Source: Chloroflexota bacterium
GTDB taxonomy: Bacteria > Chloroflexota > Limnocylindria > QHBO01
Assembly (NCBI GenBank): GCA_005882055.1
Contig: VBGQ01000014.1
Coordinates: 1-14,265 of the forward strand
DNA: 14,265 nucleotides
Reading direction: 5' to 3'
The notes under the pieces are model-generated. The model was not told the DNA's origin and did not search any database. It was given only the letters and a program-made list of their open reading frames with translations. The position numbers and the translations under genes were made by a program. This document shows positions 1 to 6,475 of the stretch, piece after piece (position 1 is the first letter of the stretch; every line of letters begins with the position of its first letter).

Positions 1-397
1 GCACTTCACCGCCACGCGCCTGCTGAACTCGCCGCAGGCGATCTCGCGGCCGCGCGTGCCGATCATGATCGGGGGCGGCGGCGAGCAGAAGACGCTCCGC
101 CTGGTTGCGCAGTACGCGGACGCGACCAACGTCTTTGGCGGCCCGGACCGGATCCGGCACAAGTACGACGTGCTCCGCGAGCACTGTGAGCGGCTGGGCA
201 GGCCCTACGACGAGATCGAGCGCAGCACCCTGCAGGGCATCGACCTGGAGCGCGGATCGTCCGACGAGGTGGTCGACTGGTTCGGGCAGCTCGGCGACGC
301 GGGCGCGCAGCACGTCATCGCCAGCGTCCGCGGGGTGGCGAGCCTGACGCCCCTCGAACGCATTGGCGCGGAGGTCATCCCCCAGCTGCGGTCGTGA
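1..397 (+). CDS. LLM class (luciferase-like) F420-dependent oxidoreductase, C-terminal part
   Basis: The reading frame is open from base 2 with no start inside the window, so the gene begins upstream. The visible 131 residues contain the block PIMIGGGGEQKTLRLVAQYADATN, split here as PIMIGGGGEQKTL and RLVAQYADATN. This is the hallmark of the C-terminal half of F420-dependent TIM-barrel oxidoreductases of the luciferase-like superfamily: a glycine-rich phosphate-binding loop, then the helix ending ADxxN. These enzymes move hydride between reduced F420 (or FMN) and an organic substrate in the cytoplasm. The substrate cannot be read from this fragment. The tail (DEVVDWFGQLGDAGAQHVI) is the usual last strand-helix, so the C-terminus is complete. 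A GTG at 56 is in frame but lies inside the conserved domain and is not the start. The last 23 nt overlap proS, which converges on it. Confidence 0.85.
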   Translation, partial: HFTATRLLNSPQAISRPRVPIMIGGGGEQKTLRLVAQYADATNVFGGPDRIRHKYDVLREHCERLGRPYDEIERSTLQGIDLERGSSDEVVDWFGQLGDAGAQHVIASVRGVASLTPLERIGAEVIPQLRS

Positions 398-2078
398 GCC
401 TGGCCTCGAGGTCGGCCATGGGTTGGACCGATTTCTCGCCAGTCGCCCGTTCCGTCACCTCCACGCCGCCCGCGGCCAGCGAGCGCGGTGAGAGCGTCAC
501 GATCAAGGGCATCCCAAGCAGCTCGGCATCGGTGAACTTGACGCCCGGGGACTCGTCGCGATCGTCGTACAGGATCTCGACGCCGGCGTCCGCCAGTCGC
601 GCGTAAAGCGCATCCGCTTCCGAGGCGACCTGCGGGTCTCTCGCGGCCCCGATGGTGACCAGGTGCGCGGGGTAGGGCGCGACCTCCGCCGGCCATGCGA
701 TGCCCTTTTCGTCGTGGTGCGCCTCGACGATGCAGGCCACGTTGCGCCCGATGCCGATCCCGTAGCTGCCCATCACGATTGGGTGTCGCTCGCCGTCCTC
801 GCCGAGGTACATGGCCCCGATGGGGATCGAGAAATCGGTGCCCAGCTTGAAGATGTTGCCGACCTCGATCCCCTTGCGCAAGGCGAGTGCACCGTCGCAA
901 TTGGGGCATGGGTCTCCCTCGCGAGCGTTCACCACATCGGTCACCACATCGGGCGTGAAGTCGCGCCCCACGTTCACGTTGCGCAGGTGGAACCCTTCGC
1001 GATTGGCGCCGGCCACCAGGTTGGGTGAGCGAGCCACGAGGTCGTCGACGACGACTACCGTGTCGTGCGCGCCAATCGGCGAGGCGTAGCCCGGGACCAT
1101 CCCCGCCGCGCGAATCTCCTCGACCTGGGCCGGTCGCAGTGTGAAGGCCTTGACCGCGTTGGCGAGCTTGGTCTCGTTGACCTCGTAGTCGCCGCGAGTG
1201 ATCACCGTGAGCAACCGTCCGTCGCCGGTCATGAAGAAGGTGGCCTTCGCGGTGCGCTCCTCGCCGACCTCCAGGACGCGGGCAAGGTCCGCGATTGTGG
1301 CAGCACCCGGAGTTGCCACCTCCTCGGTGGGCATCGGCTCCTCAGGTGGAGCTTCCGGCTTGCGAACCGTGGCGATCTGCTGGTTGGCGGCGTAGTCCCC
1401 GTTCTCGCACAGCACGAGGGTGTCCTCGCCGTGCTCGTTGAGGACCATGAACTCGTGGGCGAGGCTGCCGCCCATCATCCCGACGTCGGCGCCGACCGGG
1501 ATCGCATCGAGACCCAGCCGCTCGAAGATGCGCTGATAGGCCTCGTAGTGCAGCTGGTAGCTGCGGTCGAGCCCAGCCGTGTCGATGTCACAGCTATAGC
1601 TGTCCTTCATGACGAACTCGCGAACCCGGATCAGGCCGCCTCGGCTTCGCGGCTCGTCGCGAAACTTGGTCTGGATGTGATAGACGAGCAGTGGCAGCTG
1701 TCGGTAGCTGCTCACCAGGTCGCGGAGCAGAGTCGCCACCACCTCTTCGTGGGTCATGGCCAGCACCATGTCGCGTCCGGTTCGGTCCTTGAATCGGACC
1801 AGCTCCGGACCGATCTTCTGGTAGCGCCCGCTCTCCCGCCACAGGTCCGCGGGCTGGACGACCGGCATCTCCATCTCCTGGCAGCCGATGCGGTCCATCT
1901 CCTCGCGAATGACCTGCTCCACGCGGCGATTCACGCGCCAGCCGAGTGGCAGGAGTGAATAGATGCCGGTGCCGATCTGCCGGACGTACCCGGCTCGCTG
2001 CAGGAGGCGGTGCGACGCCATCTCGGCGTCGGCCGGATCGTCGCGAAGGGTCGCAAAGAAGAGCTGCGAGAGGCGCAT
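375..2078 (-). CDS. proS: Proline--tRNA ligase (ProRS, bacterial type with editing insertion)
   Basis: Charges tRNA-Pro with proline in the cytoplasm; class II synthetase. The 567 residues match the usual bacterial length of about 570. Motif 1 is around residues 47-76. MTHEE is at 108-112. Motif 2 begins TKFRDEPRSRGGLIRVREF at 137 and continues to about 162. Motif 3 is the GSYGIGIGR stretch near 440. Between motifs 2 and 3 lies the roughly 170-residue YbaK-like insertion typical of bacterial ProRS (about 225-390), which removes mischarged alanine. A CPNC pair and GIEVGNIFKLGT follow it. The C-terminal anticodon-binding domain (from about 470) carries DDRDESPGVKF. The ATG at 2078 begins directly with the conserved RLSQLFFATLRDDP. 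No strong Shine-Dalgarno is visible. The gene lies 41 nt downstream of the MFS gene on the same strand and may be transcribed with it. Identification is very secure. Confidence 0.98.
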   Translation of the reverse strand: MRLSQLFFATLRDDPADAEMASHRLLQRAGYVRQIGTGIYSLLPLGWRVNRRVEQVIREEMDRIGCQEMEMPVVQPADLWRESGRYQKIGPELVRFKDRTGRDMVLAMTHEEVVATLLRDLVSSYRQLPLLVYHIQTKFRDEPRSRGGLIRVREFVMKDSYSCDIDTAGLDRSYQLHYEAYQRIFERLGLDAIPVGADVGMMGGSLAHEFMVLNEHGEDTLVLCENGDYAANQQIATVRKPEAPPEEPMPTEEVATPGAATIADLARVLEVGEERTAKATFFMTGDGRLLTVITRGDYEVNETKLANAVKAFTLRPAQVEEIRAAGMVPGYASPIGAHDTVVVVDDLVARSPNLVAGANREGFHLRNVNVGRDFTPDVVTDVVNAREGDPCPNCDGALALRKGIEVGNIFKLGTDFSIPIGAMYLGEDGERHPIVMGSYGIGIGRNVACIVEAHHDEKGIAWPAEVAPYPAHLVTIGAARDPQVASEADALYARLADAGVEILYDDRDESPGVKFTDAELLGMPLIVTLSPRSLAAGGVEVTERATGEKSVQPMADLEARLTTAAGG

Positions 2079-2119
2079 GGGTCAACGAAGGATACTGGAG
2101 CCGATGAGGGCGCGAACCC

Positions 2120-3475
2120 TCAGGTGATGCTCACCTTGTCGCGGCCCGACTGGCCGTGAGCATCGACTATGTGCTCGGATGCCCGAAGTTGTCCGAGAGG
2201 GACGACCGCGATCGCGAGGAGGAGAACGCTTACCAGGATCAGCCCGTCGAAGCCCAGCTGGTCGGCGCCGAATCCCGCCATCAGGCTCCCCAGGATCTGT
2301 CCCAACCCCAGGAAGACGGAATAGAGGCCCATCATCGCGCCCCTGTCCTCGGGATGCGCCTCGGTCATGTCCGCGAGGAGACCCAGCGCAGCTGGCGTGG
2401 CGCCCGCCAGGACGAACAGGCCCGCGAGCAGGATGAGCACCAGCAGGCCGATGAATGGCCACGCGAGGCCCTGGCTGTGGTTGACGCCCGCCACGCCGAC
2501 CAGCATCAGGAAGCCGCCCGCGATGCCAAATCCAATGATCGTCGTACGCCGATAGCGCTTGAACAGGTTGCCCCAGAACACCAGGCCCCCAAGAAAGACG
2601 AGCAGCCCGACCCCAGCTCCGATGGAGATTGCGATCGGTTCGACGCCCCCTGCCAGCACCTGGTCGGGGAAGCGCGGCACGTCAGCGCGCTGGGTCAGCG
2701 TGAAGACCGACTGGCTGGTCCATGAGCCGATGACCGCGTTGAGCGCGATCCACGTCGGGGCGAGCAGCCAGACGGCGCTGCTCCGCAGGAGCGCGAAATA
2801 CGCTCGCGGATCAAATCGCTGGCGCGCTTCGCTGCCACGGATCCGTGCCTCCTCGGGCAGCTCGGCGACCCCCCAGCGGTAGATCGCGAACGATCCGGCG
2901 TAGACGAGCGCATTGAGGACGAACGCGATCGGACCGATGGCGCCGAAGAGCGCTGGCCCAACCACGATCCCGAGCCCGAGGCCGGCGAGGGTTGCCGCCT
3001 CGAACCGTGACACGACTCGCCCGCGCAGGGCCTCGTCCGATGAGCTGGCGCTGGCGATGTAGCCCAGGATCGAGGGGATGCTGGCCCCGGCGGCGGCGCC
3101 CTCCAGGAATCGGGTGGCCCCCAGCCAGACCAGGATTGCCGCGCCGGGGAGGAGTGCCAGCAGGATCGAGTGGGTGCTGACGGCCGTCATCAGGACCGCG
3201 ACCGCCCCGAAGACGGGGCCCCACTGCATGACCCGATGCGACCCCAGGCGGTCCGAGAGCACGCCAAAGGGCGGCGAGAGGATCAGCTCGGAGGCGAAGT
3301 AGAGCGCCGTGAGTGCCCCCGCTTCCAGGTGGGACACGTGCGGGCCACCGTGCTCCGCGAAGCGGGCCAGGTAGGTCGCGAGCATGGTTCCCGTCAGGCC
3401 GGTGGAGAGGCGGAGGGTGAATGTGCCGGCCAGGACCGCGGTCAGCGACCGCCCGATACGAACGTTGGTCACCAC
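2120..3475 (-). CDS. Major facilitator superfamily (MFS) transporter
   Basis: Predicted inner-membrane secondary transporter of 451 residues. About 12 hydrophobic segments are spread along the chain, with a longer loop around 203-235 between the two six-helix halves. MFS motif A is recognisable as G71-VLSDR-LGSHR81 in the loop after helix 2. A degenerate second copy lies near 369-386 (ADMTEAHPEDRGAMMG), as in the second half of many drug and sugar exporters. The substrate is unknown; the overall look is of an efflux-type carrier. The start is a GTG at 3475, with a second GTG in the next codon; neither has a good Shine-Dalgarno. It lies 25 nt after the metallopeptidase gene and 41 nt before proS, all on one strand, so a three-gene transcript is likely. 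No substrate clue comes from the neighbours. Confidence 0.9.
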   Translation of the reverse strand: MVTNVRIGRSLTAVLAGTFTLRLSTGLTGTMLATYLARFAEHGGPHVSHLEAGALTALYFASELILSPPFGVLSDRLGSHRVMQWGPVFGAVAVLMTAVSTHSILLALLPGAAILVWLGATRFLEGAAAGASIPSILGYIASASSSDEALRGRVVSRFEAATLAGLGLGIVVGPALFGAIGPIAFVLNALVYAGSFAIYRWGVAELPEEARIRGSEARQRFDPRAYFALLRSSAVWLLAPTWIALNAVIGSWTSQSVFTLTQRADVPRFPDQVLAGGVEPIAISIGAGVGLLVFLGGLVFWGNLFKRYRRTTIIGFGIAGGFLMLVGVAGVNHSQGLAWPFIGLLVLILLAGLFVLAGATPAALGLLADMTEAHPEDRGAMMGLYSVFLGLGQILGSLMAGFGADQLGFDGLILVSVLLLAIAVVPLGQLRASEHIVDAHGQSGRDKVSIT

Positions 3476-3500
3476 GCGTGACAGCGTAGCGGCGACTCCC

Positions 3501-5516
3501 TCACGCGTGTCCGAACGGCGCGTTCAGGCCATCGGTCACTGCTAGGCTCCTGCGCCGGCGACGACGCAGCGTCAGCCCTGCCATCGCCAATCCATCGATC
3601 AGCAAGACGCCGCCGCCCACGACGCCCACGCGGAGGCGCCCGAGATCCGCCGCAGAGGCGCGCGCCTGCGCGGCCGACGTCGCATTGGTGGACGCACGGT
3701 CGGCATCGCCGTGCTCGAAGGCGGCTCGTGCCGCGGCAAGGTGAGGTGCCGGATCGGCGAAGAGGAGGCCAACGGACTCGAGTGCGGATGGTGACCGGCC
3801 GAGGGCGGCGGTTGCGGAGCTGAGGGCAGTCAGGGCGCTCAGCTCAGCCGTGGCGTCCTGCTTGCCAAGGGTGACGTTGCCCGCCTCGAAGTCCGTCCGC
3901 ACGGTGGTGGGGACATGCAGGTCGAGACGCGCTGCCACTGTCGCGATCGGGTCGCGGAAGGCCAGCACAGACCTCGCGCCCGAGAGCTCGTCCTGCAAGG
4001 CTCCAAACTGCCAGGTCCCGAGGTCGTAGCGGACATCCGACGGCAGCTCCCAGGCGCCCGCCTCGGTAACTGCCCGCGCATAGTCGGCGCGCCCGGCGGC
4101 GCGGTCGTTCAGGATGCGCGTTTCATCCTTGGTCACCACCCAGCGGCGCCACAGATCCGTGTAGTCGTGCTTCGTACGCTCCTCGAGCAGGTCGAGCAGC
4201 TGCTGCCAGCCCTCGGCCGTCTTCGCCATTCCCTTTTCGGGCGCGGAGCCCGGGTGACTGGGCTGGTAGGAGGCTTCTCCGTCTTCGGCGGCCCGCCAGA
4301 CCGCCTGTAGTCCCGCGGGTCCCGCTCGAGCCGCGATCAGCTGCGCCAGTCGGTAGCTGGCTGCGTAGGCGAAATCCTCCGTCAGCTTCGGCTCGGTGCC
4401 CGCGGCCTTCCACGCGTTGAGCGGGATCTTCGCGGCGAGAAGCGGCGACGTCAGCGCGAACGGGTCCCCGTCCGTCCGAATGCGCTTGCCGGCCTCGACG
4501 CCGTAGTACTCCGCCCACGCCTCGCCGATCCACCTGCCGGTGAACAGGTTTTCGTTGAACCAGGTGTGGGCGGTCTCGTGGAGGGTCGTGTATCCGTCGG
4601 CGTCGTACCGGACATCGATCGTCTCGGTCTCCGGGTTGTAGATGCCGGCATAGTCGCCCAGCTGCGAACCTGCGGCCTCTTCGACGCGCAGCTGCCCGTG
4701 GACCAGGTAATCGAGCCCAATGAGCTGACGAAGCACGGGCAGGCCCTTGGACACGATGCCCGTGATGCGCGTTCCCCAGGCGGGATCGTCATCCCACGTC
4801 CGGATCATGATCGTGACCGGGCCGTCTGGGAGGCGGACCGTGGTGGACGTCTGGCGAAATGCGCCCGGACGCTCCGCGGTGACGTACGCGAAGAACGTCC
4901 CGGGATCGGTCATGTCGCGTGCGGTCAGGACGGTTGTGCCATTCGCCGCATGGCTGGTCGCCAGATCCCCCGGCCCAACCCGGACCGTGTATCCGGCTGG
5001 AATCGTGACCGACACGGTGCTCGCCGTTCCAGCGCTGCCCCACGCCCAGACAGGGAATGCCGCCAGGCTCGTTGCGACGCGAATGTCGCGGCGCGGCGCG
5101 GTTCCCGAGTCGACGATGTCGAAGGCATAGGTGAAGGGGTACGTGACGCCGTGGAAGACGCCCTGTGCGAACGGAATCTCGATGCCGGAAGACTCGGTCG
5201 AGCTCGAAATGATCCGAGCGGCGAGGGTGACACTGCCCGACCACGCGATCAGGTTCCGAATGCCTGGCTGGACCCCGAAGCGTGCGGCCGTGTAGTAGAT
5301 CCGCTCATTCGGGGGATCCGGCGTCACGTTGGTGGCCCACGCCTGCACCTCGACGTGGATGCGCTTCTGCGCCGGCAGCACGACGTAGCTCGCGTGGGCC
5401 AGGATCTGCAGGCCGTCGGAGGCTGCGCGCGCCGTGCGCGGGGCGACGCCGGAGATACCGCCGATCAGGGTCGCGACGGTCATTGCGACGAGGATCCGTG
5501 GCAGCAGGCGGAGCAC
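3501..5516 (-). CDS. Secreted, membrane-anchored MA-clan (M1-like) metallopeptidase
   Basis: Predicted zinc peptidase of 671 residues exposed outside the cell. Residues 1-31 form a signal peptide ending in ARA. Residues 32-240 are beta-rich and resemble the N-terminal domain of M1-like peptidases. The zinc motif H313-E-T-A-H317 is followed by TWF and then WIGEAWAEYYG. Glu332 aligns with the zinc-binding Glu of the M1 WLNEGFAEY block but is four residues too close to the HEXXH. Glu336 has the classical X18 spacing. Either could be the third ligand. The C-terminus has one hydrophobic segment (about 628-650) followed by six arginines, giving an extracellular domain with a short cytoplasmic tail. 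A typical M1 GAMEN exopeptidase motif is not seen, so the specificity is open. GTG start at 5516. First gene of a likely run with the MFS gene and proS. I do not recognise a named family. Confidence 0.75.
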   Translation of the reverse strand: MLRLLPRILVAMTVATLIGGISGVAPRTARAASDGLQILAHASYVVLPAQKRIHVEVQAWATNVTPDPPNERIYYTAARFGVQPGIRNLIAWSGSVTLAARIISSSTESSGIEIPFAQGVFHGVTYPFTYAFDIVDSGTAPRRDIRVATSLAAFPVWAWGSAGTASTVSVTIPAGYTVRVGPGDLATSHAANGTTVLTARDMTDPGTFFAYVTAERPGAFRQTSTTVRLPDGPVTIMIRTWDDDPAWGTRITGIVSKGLPVLRQLIGLDYLVHGQLRVEEAAGSQLGDYAGIYNPETETIDVRYDADGYTTLHETAHTWFNENLFTGRWIGEAWAEYYGVEAGKRIRTDGDPFALTSPLLAAKIPLNAWKAAGTEPKLTEDFAYAASYRLAQLIAARAGPAGLQAVWRAAEDGEASYQPSHPGSAPEKGMAKTAEGWQQLLDLLEERTKHDYTDLWRRWVVTKDETRILNDRAAGRADYARAVTEAGAWELPSDVRYDLGTWQFGALQDELSGARSVLAFRDPIATVAARLDLHVPTTVRTDFEAGNVTLGKQDATAELSALTALSSATAALGRSPSALESVGLLFADPAPHLAAARAAFEHGDADRASTNATSAAQARASAADLGRLRVGVVGGGVLLIDGLAMAGLTLRRRRRRSLAVTDGLNAPFGHA

Positions 5517-5522
5517 GGCGGG

Positions 5523-5528
5523 AGTATG
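5523..5528 (-). promoter_or_regulatory. Possible -10 box for the metallopeptidase gene
   Basis: On the minus strand CATACT ends six bases before the GTG start of the peptidase gene. This is the spacing expected if transcription begins at or near the start codon (leaderless), and no Shine-Dalgarno is present. No convincing -35 is visible. It lies just past the stem-loop that would end the trxA transcript. Weak evidence, based on one hexamer. Confidence 0.25.
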
Positions 5529-5542
5529 CCGGATAGGAAAGA

Positions 5543-5569
5543 GGCACTCGTCCAGGCAAGACGAGTGCC
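5543..5569 (-). terminator. Rho-independent terminator downstream of trxA
   Basis: A perfect 10-bp inverted repeat, GGCACTCGTC and GACGAGTGCC, surrounds a 7-nt loop. Read on the minus strand it begins about 40 nt after the trxA stop codon and is followed by TCTTTCCTATCC, a modest pyrimidine tract. On the plus strand the stem is followed by CCAGG, so it is best read as a minus-strand terminator. It separates the arsR/trxA unit from the peptidase-MFS-proS run. Confidence 0.7.
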
Positions 5570-5609
5570 CCAGGTGCGAATCCCCTCGCGGGATCCCTGT
5601 GTCAGCCGA

Positions 5610-5954
5610 TCAGGCTGAGGCGGCGGGCAGGCTTTCCAGCCCGAAGGCAACCTCCAGCTGCTCGAGCGGGCGGAAGCCGACCGCGGCACGGGGCGGCTGG
5701 CCGGGCGTGAACATCGCGACGGTGGGGATGCTCATGATCCCGTAGTGCATCGCCGTGTGGGGGTTAGCGTCGACATCGAGCTTGACTACCTCGACCTTGC
5801 CGGAGTACTTCGCGGCGAGCTTGTCAATCTCCGGGGCGACCATGCGACACGGTCCGCACCAGGTTGCCCAGAAATCCACGACCACCGGCTTGTCGCTCTT
5901 GAGGACGACCTCCTCCCAGGTGGCATCGGTCACTTCGCGAACATTGGATGACAT
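5610..5954 (-). CDS. trxA: Thioredoxin
   Basis: Cytoplasmic dithiol-disulfide oxidoreductase of 114 residues, normally reduced by thioredoxin reductase, which is not in this window. The active site W32-C33-G34-P35-C36 sits in the canonical VVVDFWATWCGPCR context. The cis-proline is Pro77 in SIPTVAMF, and the conserved KLDVDANP stretch is at 58-65. Length and order match classical Trx, with a short Ala/Ser tail. The ATG at 5954 is preceded by AAAGGA about 13 nt upstream, a usable but distant ribosome site. It lies 41 nt after a broken ArsR-family gene on the same strand, which suggests it was once controlled by that repressor. A terminator-like stem-loop follows. Confidence 0.97.
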   Translation of the reverse strand: MSSNVREVTDATWEEVVLKSDKPVVVDFWATWCGPCRMVAPEIDKLAAKYSGKVEVVKLDVDANPHTAMHYGIMSIPTVAMFTPGQPPRAAVGFRPLEQLEVAFGLESLPAASA

Positions 5955-5985
5955 CGGTCTGTCTTGATCCTTTCGGTTCTTGCTG

Positions 5986-6005
5986 CGCCCGCGCGTCAGC
6001 GGGCG
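5986..6005. repeat. GC-rich inverted repeat over the arsR stop codon
   Basis: CGCCCGC, a six-base loop GCGTCA, and GCGGGCG form a perfect 7-bp stem entirely of G:C pairs. It spans the stop codon of the arsR remnant (5996-5998) and lies between that remnant and trxA. No T tract follows on either strand, so it is not a normal terminator. It could affect mRNA stability or coupling of trxA, or be a chance result of high GC. Confidence 0.3.
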
Positions 6006-6207
6006 ATCTGCTGGAGGAGGCGGTAGGCGTCCAGGACGGAACGCTCCGTAAGCCGATAGAAGACGGTGCTGCCATCACGCCGGCTGGCGACGATTCCAGC
6101 TCCGCGCAGCACCGCGAGATGACGCAGAGTCGCTTGGGGTCCGCAAGGGCCTTGGCGATCGCCGCTGCGCGGCTGCGCAGGGCCTCGGTGGGGGAGAGAG
6201 CATCCAT
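5996..6207 (-). pseudogene. ArsR-family transcriptional regulator, internally deleted and frameshifted
   Basis: Read from the ATG at 6207 the frame gives MDALSPTEALRSRAAAIAKA then LADPKRL, the standard N-terminal helix of ArsR/SmtB repressors. A different frame then supplies LRHLAVLRGAGIVASRRDG and STVFYRLTERSVLDAYRLL, ending QQIAR-stop: the second half of the recognition helix, the beta wing and the last helix. Together they give about 71 residues, where the family usually has about 100. The missing 30 or so residues include the helix-turn-helix core and the usual metal-site helix. The join is at 6127-6133. The frame that keeps the true N-terminus runs on past the trxA start codon to 5824. 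A functional repressor cannot be made from this sequence. An assembly or sequencing error is the alternative to real decay. Confidence 0.8.
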
Positions 6208-6229
6208 TTCGGCTTCGATGATCTCACGG

Positions 6230-6247
6230 CTTGCGCAAATCCGCAAG
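6230..6247. promoter_or_regulatory. Operator-like palindrome A upstream of arsR remnant
   Basis: CTTGCG, six bases, CGCAAG: a perfect 6+6 inverted repeat ending 22 nt before the ATG of the arsR remnant. The arm size and TTGCG-N6-CGCAA core resemble the imperfect palindromes that ArsR/SmtB repressors bind at their own promoters. That function is inferred from position and family knowledge only. Confidence 0.45.
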
Positions 6248-6248
6248 T

Positions 6249-6275
6249 AGTTCCTTCGGCGACGGACGCGGAACT
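6249..6275. repeat. Inverted repeat B in the divergent control region
   Basis: AGTTCC and GGAACT are perfect 6-bp arms around a 15-nt spacer. It begins two bases after palindrome A. On its own, a repeat of this size and spacing could occur by chance; its tight packing with A and C is what makes it notable. Confidence 0.3.
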
Positions 6276-6278
6276 TTC

Positions 6279-6297
6279 GCGACAGGCTAGGTGTCGC
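6279..6297. promoter_or_regulatory. Operator-like palindrome C upstream of the zinc-ribbon gene
   Basis: GCGACA, seven bases (GGCTAGG), TGTCGC: a perfect 6+6 inverted repeat ending 22 nt before the ATG of the plus-strand zinc-ribbon gene. This mirrors the distance of palindrome A from arsR. No clear -10 box for the plus strand is visible. The binding protein is unknown. Confidence 0.35.
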
Positions 6298-6319
6298 AGG
6301 ATGGCCACAAGATCGGGCC

Positions 6320-6475
6320 ATGATGATTCAGCTCGACTGCCCCTGGTGCCAGGACAAAGCCGCCTTCGAGGTCGACGACACCGCCGACGAGCTCGTCTGC
6401 TCTGCATGTGGGATTCGGACCGATTTTGCCCCCGACCCTGTCACGACCTACGCGCTGCTTTACGAGGCTGCCTGA
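6320..6475 (+). CDS. Small zinc-ribbon protein (51 aa)
   Basis: The short frame reads MMIQLDCPWCQDKAAFEVDD, then TADELVCSACGIRTDFAPDP and VTTYALLYEAA-stop. Two cysteine pairs, C7-x2-C10 and C27-x2-C30, are 16 residues apart, the geometry of a single treble-clef or rubredoxin-like zinc ribbon. The acidic composition fits a small cytoplasmic protein, and similar tiny CPWC/CxxC proteins occur in high-GC Gram-positive and Chloroflexota genomes. A function such as RNA polymerase, tRNA-modification or redox partner cannot be chosen. The start could be 6320 or the adjacent ATG at 6323. No clear Shine-Dalgarno is seen: an AGGA about 18 nt upstream is too far. It is divergent from arsR/trxA across a palindrome-rich region and overlaps the 3' end of the DPP IV-like gene by 16 nt. 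Confidence 0.7.
   Translation: MMIQLDCPWCQDKAAFEVDDTADELVCSACGIRTDFAPDPVTTYALLYEAA

Noticed and set aside
1065..1958. Long plus-strand open frame opposite proS (297 codons)
   Set aside because: It lies wholly within the proS gene on the other strand, has no recognisable domain and is explained by GC-rich codon bias.
4566..5618. 350-codon plus-strand frame opposite the metallopeptidase gene
   Set aside because: Composition is Arg/Gly/Asp-rich without motifs; the minus strand carries a signal peptide, a zinc motif and a membrane anchor.
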